The notes beneath the pieces are model-generated. The model had not been told where the DNA came from and searched no databases. It saw only the letters and a program-made list of their open reading frames with translations. A program made the position numbers and the translations under genes. Shown piece by piece: positions 7,728-14,189 of a stretch of DNA of 34,435 nucleotides. Every line of letters begins with the position of its first letter. The stretch's first letter is position 1. Source of the DNA: a virus; the IMG/VR virus record IMGVR_UViG_3300020401_000047, positions 1 to 34,435 of that record. One strand, given 5' to 3'.

Positions 7728-9262
7728 ATTGCTCTTTTCCTATTAAAACGACTATTTCTTCGTTTCATACGATCAAATGGGTTACTAGTTCTTTCTACAA
7801 CAGTTACATTGGCTCTTTGACTACCTAACATTACTTTCCTACCTTCTCCACCACCAAGAAAAGCATATTGTAATGCATCATGACAATGTGAAAATCTATT
7901 TTTATCAGGTTTTTCTTCGTATCTTTCACTTCCCATATAATACATTCTTTTATATTGATAGCCACCTTCAAAGCCTGAAATGAGATTTGTGCAAGTAGGA
8001 CTTACACTTAATGATGGAAAACCATCTGTCATACGATTAATAACAGATTCAACTGCTTCTACTCTTACAGATATATCATTTGATGGTGCTGGATAGGCAT
8101 TAATACCAGCTGCTCTTAGCATCATAAATGGTGTATGCTCAGAAACTTGTGCCATTTGATTACCAGCTGGATCTCCAATAAACTTAAATGTTAATTTATC
8201 CCATTGATTTTTCGATATGTCTTTTTTCAGTATATCTGCAAATCTTATTGCACCCATATCTTTGCCAATTATTTCATGAAAAATAATCCATTTTCCAGAA
8301 TGCAACTGTTGGCAAAAGACAGCAGAAGGGGATCGTCCAAAGTCTATGCCAACAATTACATCACTCTGTTCCGTAGGCACTAAAGGCTCACTTGAAACAT
8401 GAGTATCTCTTCTGAATGTTGGATAAACTGGTTTACCATCTAAAAGAGCTTGGTATTCATTAAGAACATATACTTTAACCCAAGCTGGTGATTTTCCTAA
8501 GATTATCTTGTCATAATATTCTGATTGCAAATTATCCCTATTCTCTGAATCAAGGTTAGGGTTATAACCTGATAAATTGCCATGAATGTCTTTTTTCTCA
8601 TGCATAGCAGAGGGTTGTGAATAAAAATTCCAGTCGTCAGGTTTCACCATCAATAATTTTTCTTCAGCAGTCATATATTCAGGTACAGGAACTTCTCCAG
8701 CTACAATGCCCCACCAATGATCTTCACTTGGAGCATTTGTGTCCATGATTACACCATACCAAGTTGGGCCACCTTCTCTCATTGCTGGATATCTGCCAAC
8801 ACGCATAGTACAGGCATCAATTATATTTTTATTTATTTCTCTAGCCTCATTAACCCAAACACCAGTTAGTTCTAATGAAAGTAACTTTTTTACATCTTCA
8901 GTTTTATCTAAAGCTAAAAATATTACTTCAAGTTCTACTGTAGTTTTATCTCCTAGTGAAAAACATACATTATGAGTATAAGGAGGTGACCATACAAAAC
9001 GTCCTAGTTCATCACTAAACCAATCTCTCCAAGTTTTGATGGTGGTTGTTTTAAGTTGTGGATTGGTATTACGAATTACTGCCCATCTGCTTTTTCTTAC
9101 ACCTTGATCGTTTGGTTGTTGTGCAATTGACCTTCTCATGATCTCCATGCAACAAGCTACAGATTTACCACTGCCAACTGGGCCTCTAATACCCCTGACA
9201 AAAGAGCCATCTTTCATAAATGCTTTGGCTACTTTGCCTGGGGGTTTATAGTCTAGCTTCAT
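7724..9262 (-). CDS. terL: Terminase large subunit
   Basis: This 512-residue packaging ATPase-nuclease uses ATP to drive DNA into the procapsid and cuts the concatemer. The Walker A motif is GPVGSGKS at residues 27-34. The likely Walker B is GVWVNEARE at 134-142, with E139 as catalytic Glu and Asn where many relatives have Asp. The RNase H-like nuclease carries acidic residues D307 (VGIDFG), D364 (FIGDPAG) and D462 (HDALQY). It is slightly shorter than T7 gp19 (586). It overlaps both neighbours by four bases. Confidence 0.95.
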   Translation of the reverse strand: MKLDYKPPGKVAKAFMKDGSFVRGIRGPVGSGKSVACCMEIMRRSIAQQPNDQGVRKSRWAVIRNTNPQLKTTTIKTWRDWFSDELGRFVWSPPYTHNVCFSLGDKTTVELEVIFLALDKTEDVKKLLSLELTGVWVNEAREINKNIIDACTMRVGRYPAMREGGPTWYGVIMDTNAPSEDHWWGIVAGEVPVPEYMTAEEKLLMVKPDDWNFYSQPSAMHEKKDIHGNLSGYNPNLDSENRDNLQSEYYDKIILGKSPAWVKVYVLNEYQALLDGKPVYPTFRRDTHVSSEPLVPTEQSDVIVGIDFGRSPSAVFCQQLHSGKWIIFHEIIGKDMGAIRFADILKKDISKNQWDKLTFKFIGDPAGNQMAQVSEHTPFMMLRAAGINAYPAPSNDISVRVEAVESVINRMTDGFPSLSVSPTCTNLISGFEGGYQYKRMYYMGSERYEEKPDKNRFSHCHDALQYAFLGGGEGRKVMLGSQRANVTVVERTSNPFDRMKRRNSRFNRKRAI

Positions 9263-9942
9263 AAAAGATTTCTTCTAGCAGCACTTCCACCAGCACCAGC
9301 TATCAAAGCTCTCCTTGAGGCAGTAGATATTGATGGGCTAGATGATCTTGATGTAGTTGTCATATCTTTCATTGAAGAACTTGCTACAACTTCATTTGGT
9401 CCTTCACTAGAATCACGTTCAGAAGCTGTTAATGAATATGAACCTGATGCAGTTCTTGTAACATCATTTCTACCTATTGGATTAAATGCTGGATCACCTG
9501 AATAAACACCATCTTTCATCACACCTCTATAATCTTTATCAGCATCAAACATACTACTACTTGCATCATAAACTGGTCTACCACCAGCCCTCAATGCCCT
9601 AGCTTGTTGTCTTGCACTAGCAGAACTTATCGTTCCCATTGCAACAGTACCAAAAGTAGGTATAGGCACATTCAATTGTGACGACCTTGCTCTTTCATCT
9701 AGCATCATTGCAAGACCAGCATTCTCTCTGACAGTTCCAGCCTTCTCTGGACTAATCATTACATCTATACCTTGTGAAGCTGCTTTTCTCTGTTGTTGAT
9801 AATCTGTAAAAGCAATTTCTCTTGATTTACGTTCTTGTTCTTCTTTTGCACGATTTGTGGCTTCTGCCATTTCTCTAGATCTCATTTCATTAGGATTAGA
9901 TCTATCGACTGAACCACCACCACCTGAACTTTCACCACCCAT
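9259..9942 (-). CDS. Unknown protein between terminase subunits
   Basis: This is a 227-residue low-complexity protein. It has a Gly/Ser-rich start (MGGESSGGGGSVDRS), then a charged helix (RSREMAEATNRAKEEQERKS), Ala/Arg-rich stretches and a long Ser/Thr-rich region in the C-terminal third. No domain is recognised. It would be largely disordered. ATG is preceded by AAGGAG. Similar Ser/Gly-rich proteins beside terminase genes sometimes are virion components, but nothing here proves that. Confidence 0.6.
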   Translation of the reverse strand: MGGESSGGGGSVDRSNPNEMRSREMAEATNRAKEEQERKSREIAFTDYQQQRKAASQGIDVMISPEKAGTVRENAGLAMMLDERARSSQLNVPIPTFGTVAMGTISSASARQQARALRAGGRPVYDASSSMFDADKDYRGVMKDGVYSGDPAFNPIGRNDVTRTASGSYSLTASERDSSEGPNEVVASSSMKDMTTTSRSSSPSISTASRRALIAGAGGSAARRNLL

Positions 9943-10098
9943 ATTAATCTCCTTTGTTTTTGGCTTTATTTAAAGTAAAATATTTTTTAGTGTCTTGTCT
10001 TTTCACATATATCATGAGTGTGATCTACCTGTTATAGTATCTATGTCTGTATTTTTAGGACGTATATCTATAACTACTATACTGCCTGTGGGGCCCCC
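9943..10098 (-). promoter_or_regulatory. Gap between small terminase and following late genes
   Basis: This 156-base gap is one of the few breaks in the late block. It contains a GGGGCCCC palindrome (10088-10095) just after the small terminase stop, then AT-rich sequence. An AAAGCCAA motif on the transcribed strand (9960-9967) sits just before the AAGGAG of the next gene. A partial transcription stop and a second late promoter are both possible. I see no convincing -35/-10 pair. Confidence 0.3.
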
Positions 10099-10530
10099 TT
10101 AGTCTACGTTGAAGTTTATATTCACGGAAGTATTGCTAGTCTTAGGCGCATCAACTCTGAGTCCAGCACGATCCATCAGATCTCTACTTGCTTCCAGTCT
10201 TACGTGTGCTGACTTTGCATTGAGCAGTTCTCTCATAGTTGCCAATGCCTGTGTTGCGTCCCAACCCAAGCAGTTCATTGCTATCTGCTGTCTGTACTCC
10301 ACAACATGAGGCTTTGCAATGGTTTTGTATGCCCATGCCTTGTTCCTACCTAACCTCTTTGCTCCCTCTGTGGGGTTGCAACCATCATGCAACATTGCGT
10401 GTACTAATTCAGCCTGTGCTTCTGTTATCTGTTTGTGATTGGGTAGTAGCAATTCACTATGCTTTTGTATATCCTCTAACGGAACTATTGACCCTTGGTA
10501 TCGTTGCTGTTGTTCGTTACTTGCTTTCAT
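10099..10530 (-). CDS. terS: Probable terminase small subunit
   Basis: This is a 143-residue protein, first gene of the leftward late block. The central ITEAQAELVHAMLHDGCNPT, then EGAKRLGRNKAWAYKTI (about residues 36-70), reads as a helix-turn-helix that would bind the packaging site. It is followed by a helical oligomerisation-like region (ATMRELLNAKSAHVRLEASRD) and a short beta tail. This layout is typical of small terminases, and the large terminase lies one gene away. A plain DNA-binding regulator is the alternative. The ribosome-binding site is weak. Confidence 0.65.
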   Translation of the reverse strand: MKASNEQQQRYQGSIVPLEDIQKHSELLLPNHKQITEAQAELVHAMLHDGCNPTEGAKRLGRNKAWAYKTIAKPHVVEYRQQIAMNCLGWDATQALATMRELLNAKSAHVRLEASRDLMDRAGLRVDAPKTSNTSVNINFNVD

Positions 10531-10547
10531 GAGGCAGCTCTTATTAT

Positions 10548-10562
10548 TACTCTACGAGAGTA
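10548..10562. promoter_or_regulatory. 15-bp dyad overlapping late promoter -10
   Basis: TACTCTACGAGAGTA is a perfect inverted repeat with 6-bp arms and a 3-base centre. It overlaps the proposed -10 box and the expected transcription start of the leftward promoter. This is a classic place for a repressor or activator site. It could equally act as a 5' hairpin on the mRNA. The XRE protein at 16993-17229 is a candidate ligand, by inference. Confidence 0.45.
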
Positions 10563-10589
10563 TAACCATAGGTGCTATATCAATGTCAA
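10559..10589 (-). promoter_or_regulatory. Sigma70-like promoter of leftward late block
   Basis: On the minus strand, a perfect TTGACA (10584-10589) is followed after 19 bases by TATACT (10559-10564), or after 18 bases by TTATAC. The spacing is slightly long. Transcription would start near 10552 and give a leader of about 20 bases before the small terminase ATG at 10530. With no phage RNA polymerase gene seen, the host polymerase would use this promoter. Confidence 0.5.
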
Positions 10590-10621
10590 TTCACATTTGT
10601 AAGTCTTTGTTATTACGAATG

Positions 10622-10657
10622 AATATGAGGTGGCATTGAGCCACACACATTCATATT
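10622..10657. other. Hairpin 1 of the divergent region
   Basis: Inner arms GTGGC (10630-10634) and GCCAC (10640-10644) enclose a 5-base loop. Outer arms AATATGA (10622-10628) and TCATATT (10651-10657) extend the stem across a 1-base/6-base internal loop. Confidence 0.45.
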
Positions 10658-10716
10658 GTTCTACAACAATCCCTTTCATCACATTCCCTGACAGGGGTCT
10701 AAGTGATTTTAATATT

Positions 10717-10732
10717 ACGATTTGCAAATCGT
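10717..10732. promoter_or_regulatory. Perfect 16-bp palindrome
   Basis: ACGATTTGCAAATCGT is a perfect palindrome without a spacer, so a double-stranded protein-binding site is more likely than an RNA hairpin. Candidates encoded here are the ParB-like protein and the XRE regulator. It does not resemble the well-known bacterial parS consensus. Confidence 0.5.
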
Positions 10733-10780
10733 TAGCCTTTTGCTTCCCCTAAAGAAGTCAGCAAAAGTTAATTCGATGCA

Positions 10781-10813
10781 GAATAATATGTGCTTCATGG
10801 CACGATATTATTC
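10781..10813. other. Hairpin 2 of the divergent region
   Basis: GAATAATAT (10781-10789) pairs with ATATTATTC (10805-10813), and GTGC (10790-10793) with GCAC (10800-10803). The loop is TTCATG and one G is bulged. That is a 13-bp stem in 33 bases, with no T-tract after it. Confidence 0.55.
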
Positions 10814-10883
10814 TTTACTCATGTCCACGTACTGTGATTGTGTAACACGATATTGCATGGGGTAGCCCCCACGCTTCAATCGT

Positions 10884-10920
10884 AGAAGTTTGTTGTATTC
10901 CTACGGAAGTACAAACTTCT
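10884..10920. other. Hairpin 3 of the divergent region
   Basis: AGAAGTTTGT (10884-10893) pairs perfectly with ACAAACTTCT (10911-10920). Inside it, TTCC and GGAA around TAC can pair again after a small internal loop. The result is a two-helix RNA-like hairpin of 37 bases. Confidence 0.55.
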
Positions 10921-10933
10921 CTGTTCGTAAGAA

Positions 10934-10965
10934 TTTTGTCTGACGTGAAGTACGTCAGGTCAAAA
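10934..10965. other. Hairpin 4 of the divergent region
   Basis: CTGACGT (10940-10946) pairs with ACGTCAG (10952-10958) around loop GAAGT. TTTTG (10934-10938) pairs with CAAAA (10961-10965) across a small internal loop. The total is 12 bp in 32 bases. As RNA on the plus strand it lacks a following U-tract. Confidence 0.55.
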
Positions 10966-11060
10966 CCGTGTCCCACTTTCTAAGAACAGGCTTACTACTA
11001 CTACTACGTTCTGCACTGCTCACGTACCGAGGAGCTATACCACACCATACAACCCCTACA

Positions 11061-11105
11061 GAAATGCGACTTACTGTGCTGTATGAATATTACCCCTCGC
11101 ATTTC
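11061..11105. other. Hairpin 5 of the divergent region
   Basis: GAAATGCGA (11061-11069) and TCGCATTTC (11097-11105) are perfect 9-bp inverted repeats around a 27-base loop. Confidence 0.45.
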
Positions 11106-11111
11106 TTAATC

Positions 11112-11175
11112 CTTTCTAAGTTCGTCAAGATAAACTTTTTCGTGAAGAACGAAAAACTGGACGAACTGAAGAAAG
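11112..11175. other. Nested three-helix hairpin of the divergent region
   Basis: CTTTCT (11112-11117) pairs with AGAAAG (11170-11175), AGTTCGTC (11119-11126) with GACGAACT (11160-11167), and TTTTTCGT (11136-11143) with ACGAAAAA (11149-11156) around loop GAAGA. That gives 22 base pairs in 64 bases, in one coaxial order. Such nesting by chance is unlikely. A structured small RNA, 5' leader element or origin structure are all possible. Confidence 0.6.
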
Positions 11176-11280
11176 TATCTCTGGGGGTTTCCTTGGTGTG
11201 AATCGTAACCACAAGTGAGCAGTACAAAACGCAGTAGGTAGTGCTTTAATATCAATAACTGTACAAAAGGAGATGTTACA

Positions 11281-11520
11281 ATGAAACAGTTAGATTTATT
11301 TATCAAAAGCCAAGCAAGTGATCTAGAGGTACTTGATGATATGGTATCGTATCAGAATACTTCAACAGTTGATCTACTTGATACAGAATATCGTATGCCA
11401 TTCAGGGAGCAGAAGCTACCATCTAGTCAGCTAGACTGGGATATACAATGTGCTATCGAGGCTGGTGATTGGGATCGTGTCCATGAATTGAATACAATCA
11501 AGCATGACATGAGCAATTAA
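11281..11520 (+). CDS. First rightward early gene, unknown
   Basis: This 79-residue acidic protein is the first gene after the divergent region. AAAAGGAG lies about eight bases before the ATG, a strong ribosome-binding site. The sequence is rich in Asp, Gln and Leu (QLDWDIQCAIEAGDWDRVHE). No domain is recognised. First early genes of phages are often small host-takeover proteins. That is a positional inference only. Confidence 0.7.
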   Translation: MKQLDLFIKSQASDLEVLDDMVSYQNTSTVDLLDTEYRMPFREQKLPSSQLDWDIQCAIEAGDWDRVHELNTIKHDMSN

Positions 11521-11583
11521 GAAAGCCAAATCATAGGGGGTATAATTCTATATCCCCTTCAATGTCAGAGAAAGGAACATATC

Positions 11584-12270
11584 ATGACATATCAAATTGA
11601 AGAATCAAACAAGACTAAATCAGAGATCGAAGCTGGTAAGCAGTTGGAGAACATGACTACTGAACAGCTTGATGCACTTGCTGCACAATTCAAACCCAAG
11701 TCTACTTACACAGCAGATTGGGAGGGTGAGTTCATCAGACGTGCATTGTCATTTGCCGAGATGTTTGAAGATGGCAATGAGGTCATCATCAAAGCCAAAC
11801 TTCAGGACCAGTTACCTCGTATGTTTGAGAAGATGAGGGACAATGTCTTGGAACGTGCAGAGAAGCTAATCAGAGAACGTACAGTCAAGGTTCGTCAGGA
11901 CGTTGGCATTGAGATCACTGGCAACATCTTGGAGGATCACGACAAGAAGATTGACCAGATGCGTCAACAGTATGCATCACTCAATCATGCATTCAAGCTA
12001 TTGCTTACACACTTCAGACCTATGATTCAAGGTCAGACTGGTATTGACAATGGCAAGTACACTCAGCTTCATGAGTTTGCCAAGGTACATCGTATGAAGA
12101 AACGTAACGAGAAGATGACACTAGATACTCTTGTCAACAGTCGTGACGTGTATGATGATCTTCAAGCTGAGAGATCTAAGGTTTATCCTATCAGTTCACA
12201 TCATGAGGAACTGATGCTTGATATCTCTAATCAAGAGGGCATCATTGAAATGCCTGAAGATCTTGAGTAA
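11584..12270 (+). CDS. Unknown 228-residue early protein
   Basis: This is a mostly helical, highly charged protein with likely coiled-coil parts (LIRERTVKVRQDVG, DHDKKIDQMRQQYASLNHAF). I do not recognise the family. Codon use differs visibly from the late genes: more GAC, AAC, ATC, AAG and CGT and fewer A/T-ending codons, suggesting strong early expression or a different origin. A strong terminator follows directly. AAAGGAACATATC before the ATG gives a fair ribosome-binding site. Confidence 0.75.
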   Translation: MTYQIEESNKTKSEIEAGKQLENMTTEQLDALAAQFKPKSTYTADWEGEFIRRALSFAEMFEDGNEVIIKAKLQDQLPRMFEKMRDNVLERAEKLIRERTVKVRQDVGIEITGNILEDHDKKIDQMRQQYASLNHAFKLLLTHFRPMIQGQTGIDNGKYTQLHEFAKVHRMKKRNEKMTLDTLVNSRDVYDDLQAERSKVYPISSHHEELMLDISNQEGIIEMPEDLE

Positions 12271-12280
12271 GTTATCCCCA

Positions 12281-12315
12281 GGGGAGAGGGCTTCGGCTCT
12301 CTCTCCATTTTTTTT
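12281..12315 (+). terminator. Strong intrinsic terminator with UUCG loop
   Basis: An 11-bp GC-rich stem (12281-12291 with 12296-12306, two G-U pairs) closes on a C(UUCG)G tetraloop and is followed by an A and eight Ts. This is a textbook Rho-independent terminator. It ends or attenuates the first early transcript just after the 228-residue protein, setting off the next gene group. Confidence 0.92.
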
Positions 12316-12368
12316 ATCCGTCTCGTGATTCCCCACCCAGGGGTCTATCGCCTCAGAAAGGAAACGTT

Positions 12369-12500
12369 ATGAGTAAAGGTATCAAAGGTAGAGGTAAGAT
12401 TCATAGTACATCAAGATCTTGGGAAAAATCATTAAAGAAAGTGGCTAAGGCAAAGGATCGTCAGAAAGCCAAGAAGTTAATTAGAAAACAAGGAGGTTAA
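12369..12500 (+). CDS. Small 43-residue basic protein
   Basis: This 43-residue protein, with roughly a third Lys and Arg, reads MSKGIKGRGKIHSTSRSWEK then a Lys-rich helix. AAAGGAAA precedes the ATG by a few bases. Its end carries the AGGAGG site of the next gene (last codons and TAA), so the two are coupled. Function is unknown; small basic early proteins may bind nucleic acid. Confidence 0.6.
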   Translation: MSKGIKGRGKIHSTSRSWEKSLKKVAKAKDRQKAKKLIRKQGG

Positions 12501-12501
12501 A

Positions 12502-12786
12502 ATGTTCTTTTATCTTATAGCTGGTATCGCATCAGCTTGTGCAATTTTATTCCTACTTGCTAAACTAAATATCAAACGAGTTCTTTGTTTTGATGTTTTC
12601 GTAGACATAAGTGCCTCAATCGCATTGATTATCATGTTTGCTGGTACATTTGCTGGAATGATGGCTGGAATCCTAGGTGGTGCAATCATTTCCATTGTAC
12701 TATTCATTCTTAAACGCACAATAGGGTACGAAAAGCCAAAACGAGAAGGTTTCAAGGTTAGATGGGTGAATGTTCCCCCCAAATAA
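12502..12786 (+). CDS. Small membrane protein, two to three helices
   Basis: This 94-residue protein has a first membrane segment at about 3-20 (FYLIAGIASACAILFLLA) and further hydrophobic segments at about 35-70 (Ile/Ala/Met/Gly-rich). The C terminus is basic and probably cytoplasmic. The start lies just after AAGGAGG, inside the end of the preceding gene. As an early membrane protein it might act on the host envelope, for example in superinfection exclusion, but no family is recognised. Confidence 0.65.
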   Translation: MFFYLIAGIASACAILFLLAKLNIKRVLCFDVFVDISASIALIIMFAGTFAGMMAGILGGAIISIVLFILKRTIGYEKPKREGFKVRWVNVPPK

Positions 12787-12871
12787 TCTTGGATAAATGA
12801 TGCAGAGTCTAGCTAGCAAGATGGTGTCTGCAACGGGTGGTGATGTCCCTAATCCACTGTACTAGTCAAGT

Positions 12872-12905
12872 CCAGTAGCCTTTGGTGAAAGCCAAGGGCT
12901 ATTGG
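12872..12905 (+). promoter_or_regulatory. Hairpin in ssb leader
   Basis: CCAGTAGCCTTTGG (12872-12885) pairs with CCAAGGGCTATTGG (12892-12905), a 14-bp stem with two G-U pairs and a 6-base loop. It ends 37 bases before the ssb start and has no T-tract. One AAAGCCAA motif spans its loop and right arm (12888-12895). It may be an RNA control element or processing site for ssb mRNA. The rest of the 156-base gap shows only weak dyads. Confidence 0.5.
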
Positions 12906-12942
12906 CATTATCATTAATCATCTAACGTAAAGGAGAAATCAG

Positions 12943-13374
12943 ATGAATATTGCACAAATCACAGTATCAGGTAACATTGGTCAACAGCCAGAGATCAAAG
13001 AAGTCAATGGCACTAAGGTTGCTAACTTTTCAATCGCAGTCAATGAAGGCTACACAACTAAGTCAGGTGAGAAAGTAGAAAAAACTCACTGGTACAGATG
13101 TGAAGCTTGGGACGGATCAAGTGGCAAAGGTCTTGTAACCAATGTCATTGAAAAGTATGTGTCAGCTGGCACTACTGTATTCGTACAGGGTTTCCCAATT
13201 GTAGAATCCTATGAGAAAGATGGTCAGAAAATGACTGCTTTCAAAATCAAACTAGCTGGTGTGTCATCAACTTTCAGACTCATCAACTCAAAACCAGTTG
13301 ACTCTACTGCAACCAAGGGTGATACTAAATCCCCAAAGGTTGACGACAAAGTTGACGATGAGATTCCGTTCTAG
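12943..13374 (+). CDS. ssb: Single-stranded DNA-binding protein
   Basis: This 143-residue SSB binds and protects single-stranded DNA in replication and recombination. The N-terminal 105 or so residues show the OB-fold pattern: NIAQITVSGNIGQQPEIKEV, VANFSIAVNEGY, THWYRCEAWDG and a later AGTTVFVQGFP. A short disordered linker ends in the acidic tip DDEIPF, the canonical tail by which bacterial-type SSBs recruit partner proteins. That suggests it engages host replication proteins. AAAGGAG precedes the ATG, and an intrinsic terminator follows. Confidence 0.95.
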   Translation: MNIAQITVSGNIGQQPEIKEVNGTKVANFSIAVNEGYTTKSGEKVEKTHWYRCEAWDGSSGKGLVTNVIEKYVSAGTTVFVQGFPIVESYEKDGQKMTAFKIKLAGVSSTFRLINSKPVDSTATKGDTKSPKVDDKVDDEIPF

Positions 13375-13404
13375 GGTTGGACTGCATTAACCTAGACGGA
13401 AGTG

Positions 13405-13434
13405 GGGTAGGCTTGGCAGAGCCTACCCTTTTCT
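13405..13434 (+). terminator. Intrinsic terminator after ssb
   Basis: GGGTAGGCT (13405-13413) and AGCCTACCC (13420-13428) form a perfect 9-bp stem with loop TGGCAG, followed by TTTTCT. It lies 30 bases after the ssb stop and would end or reduce transcription before the DUF3310 gene. Confidence 0.85.
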
Positions 13435-13457
13435 ACTGTATATTATTGGAGATCAGA

Positions 13458-13703
13458 ATGATATCGCCTCAACATTACGAACAATTTGAAATAGAACCAG
13501 TAGAGTTCATAACACAAAATCGCCTCAACTACTTACAAGGCAACATCATAAAATATATTCTACGATACAAACAAAAGAATGGTATCGAAGATCTAGAAAA
13601 AGCCAAAACATATTTGGAATACTTAATCAACTTTGAAAAGGAGGGCAGATGTCTAAAGACTGGCAAGAACAGCTTCAAGAAGAAGAAGCCTACGAAGAGG
13701 TAG
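13458..13703 (+). CDS. DUF3310-type small protein
   Basis: This is an 81-residue protein starting MISPQHYEQFEIEPVEFITQ at ATG 13458, chosen because GGAG lies seven bases upstream and the domain begins here. A longer frame from 13377 would run through the terminator. HY-(x)n-GNIIKYILRYKQKNGIEDLE, then KAKTYLEYL, is the DUF3310 signature, a short phage domain sometimes annotated as nucleotide kinase-like without proof. The basic tail overlaps the next gene by 55 bases. Confidence 0.8.
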   Translation: MISPQHYEQFEIEPVEFITQNRLNYLQGNIIKYILRYKQKNGIEDLEKAKTYLEYLINFEKEGRCLKTGKNSFKKKKPTKR

Positions 13704-13924
13704 TTGCAAAACTAACCAAACGTACAGCTGATCTTGTTGATGCTAAAAATCAAATCGGTACTCTTCAGTGGAAACTATATGAAAGAGATACATTACTCAT
13801 TGAAACTAATCAGAAACTAAGGGAGTTGCAAAATGCAATTACTAACAACATCTTTGAGAAAACAACTAATCGCAAACCACCATGCAAACAAAAAGGCACA
13901 AAAGGAAGAAAAAGGTGTGATTGA
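13649..13924 (+). CDS. Coiled-coil protein, unknown
   Basis: This 91-residue protein is acidic and helical at the N terminus (EQLQEEEAYEEVVAKL), with a probable coiled coil at about 25-70, and has a Lys/Cys-rich C terminus. AAGGAGG lies four to five bases before the ATG. The frame overlaps its two neighbours by 55 and 92 bases, and the C-terminal coding part lies entirely within those overlaps. No family is recognised. Confidence 0.6.
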   Translation: MSKDWQEQLQEEEAYEEVVAKLTKRTADLVDAKNQIGTLQWKLYERDTLLIETNQKLRELQNAITNNIFEKTTNRKPPCKQKGTKGRKRCD

Positions 13925-14189
13925 CTTCGCTCCTGTAGTTAAATTTTTCTTTCCTATTGGTGCAGCTACTTGGCTTATCACAGAGATGGACGAAGAAGAA
14001 ATGATGTTCGGTCTATGTGATTTAGGTCATGGGTTTCCAGAACTTGGCTATGTCCATCTACATGAATTACAAAATACCAAATTTATGAATGGTATGGTTT
14101 CAGTAGAAAGAGATAAGCATTGGAAAGCCAAAGGCACATTACAAGATTACACTAACAAAGCTCAATTACATGGAAGGATCGTAGCCTAA
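13833..14189 (+). CDS. DUF2958-type protein
   Basis: This 118-residue protein shows the DUF2958 pattern: MQLLTTSLRKQLIANHHAN at the start, APVVKFFFPIGAATWLITE in the middle, then MMFGLCDLGHGFPELGYVHL and a late VERDKHW. This domain is frequent on plasmids and phages and its function is unknown. The start lies 92 bases inside the upstream coiled-coil gene, so both strands of this overlap are under double coding constraint. The stop shares a base with the next ATG. Confidence 0.75.
   Translation: MQLLTTSLRKQLIANHHANKKAQKEEKGVIDFAPVVKFFFPIGAATWLITEMDEEEMMFGLCDLGHGFPELGYVHLHELQNTKFMNGMVSVERDKHWKAKGTLQDYTNKAQLHGRIVA

Larger units (their letters stand above)
10531..11280. other. 750-bp gene-free divergent region rich in hairpins
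   Basis: This is the only long stretch without a credible gene. It separates the leftward and rightward arms. Reading through it I find at least eight inverted repeats in sequence (around 10622-10657, 10717-10732, 10781-10813, 10837-10851, 10855-10874, 10884-10920, 10934-10965, 11061-11105 and 11112-11175), plus a (TAC)5 tract at 10993-11007. It probably holds early and late control signals. It may also hold a replication origin, a packaging site or small structured RNAs. The sequence alone does not decide between these. Confidence 0.7.

Noticed and set aside
10968-11201. Rightward frame of 77 codons in the divergent region
   Set aside because: It begins at GTG with no ribosome-binding site, runs through several hairpins and has unprotein-like composition.
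10531-11280. tRNA or other known RNA gene among the hairpins
   Set aside because: No cloverleaf with acceptor end, T-loop and anticodon arm could be traced; only simple or nested stems.
11106-11306. Leftward frame of 66 codons in the divergent region
   Set aside because: It overlaps the strong start of the first early gene and the nested hairpin; no ribosome-binding site and no protein-like pattern.
13377-13457. Upstream extension of the DUF3310 protein from 13377
   Set aside because: It runs through the ssb terminator and lacks a ribosome-binding site; the start at 13458 has GGAG and fits the domain boundary.
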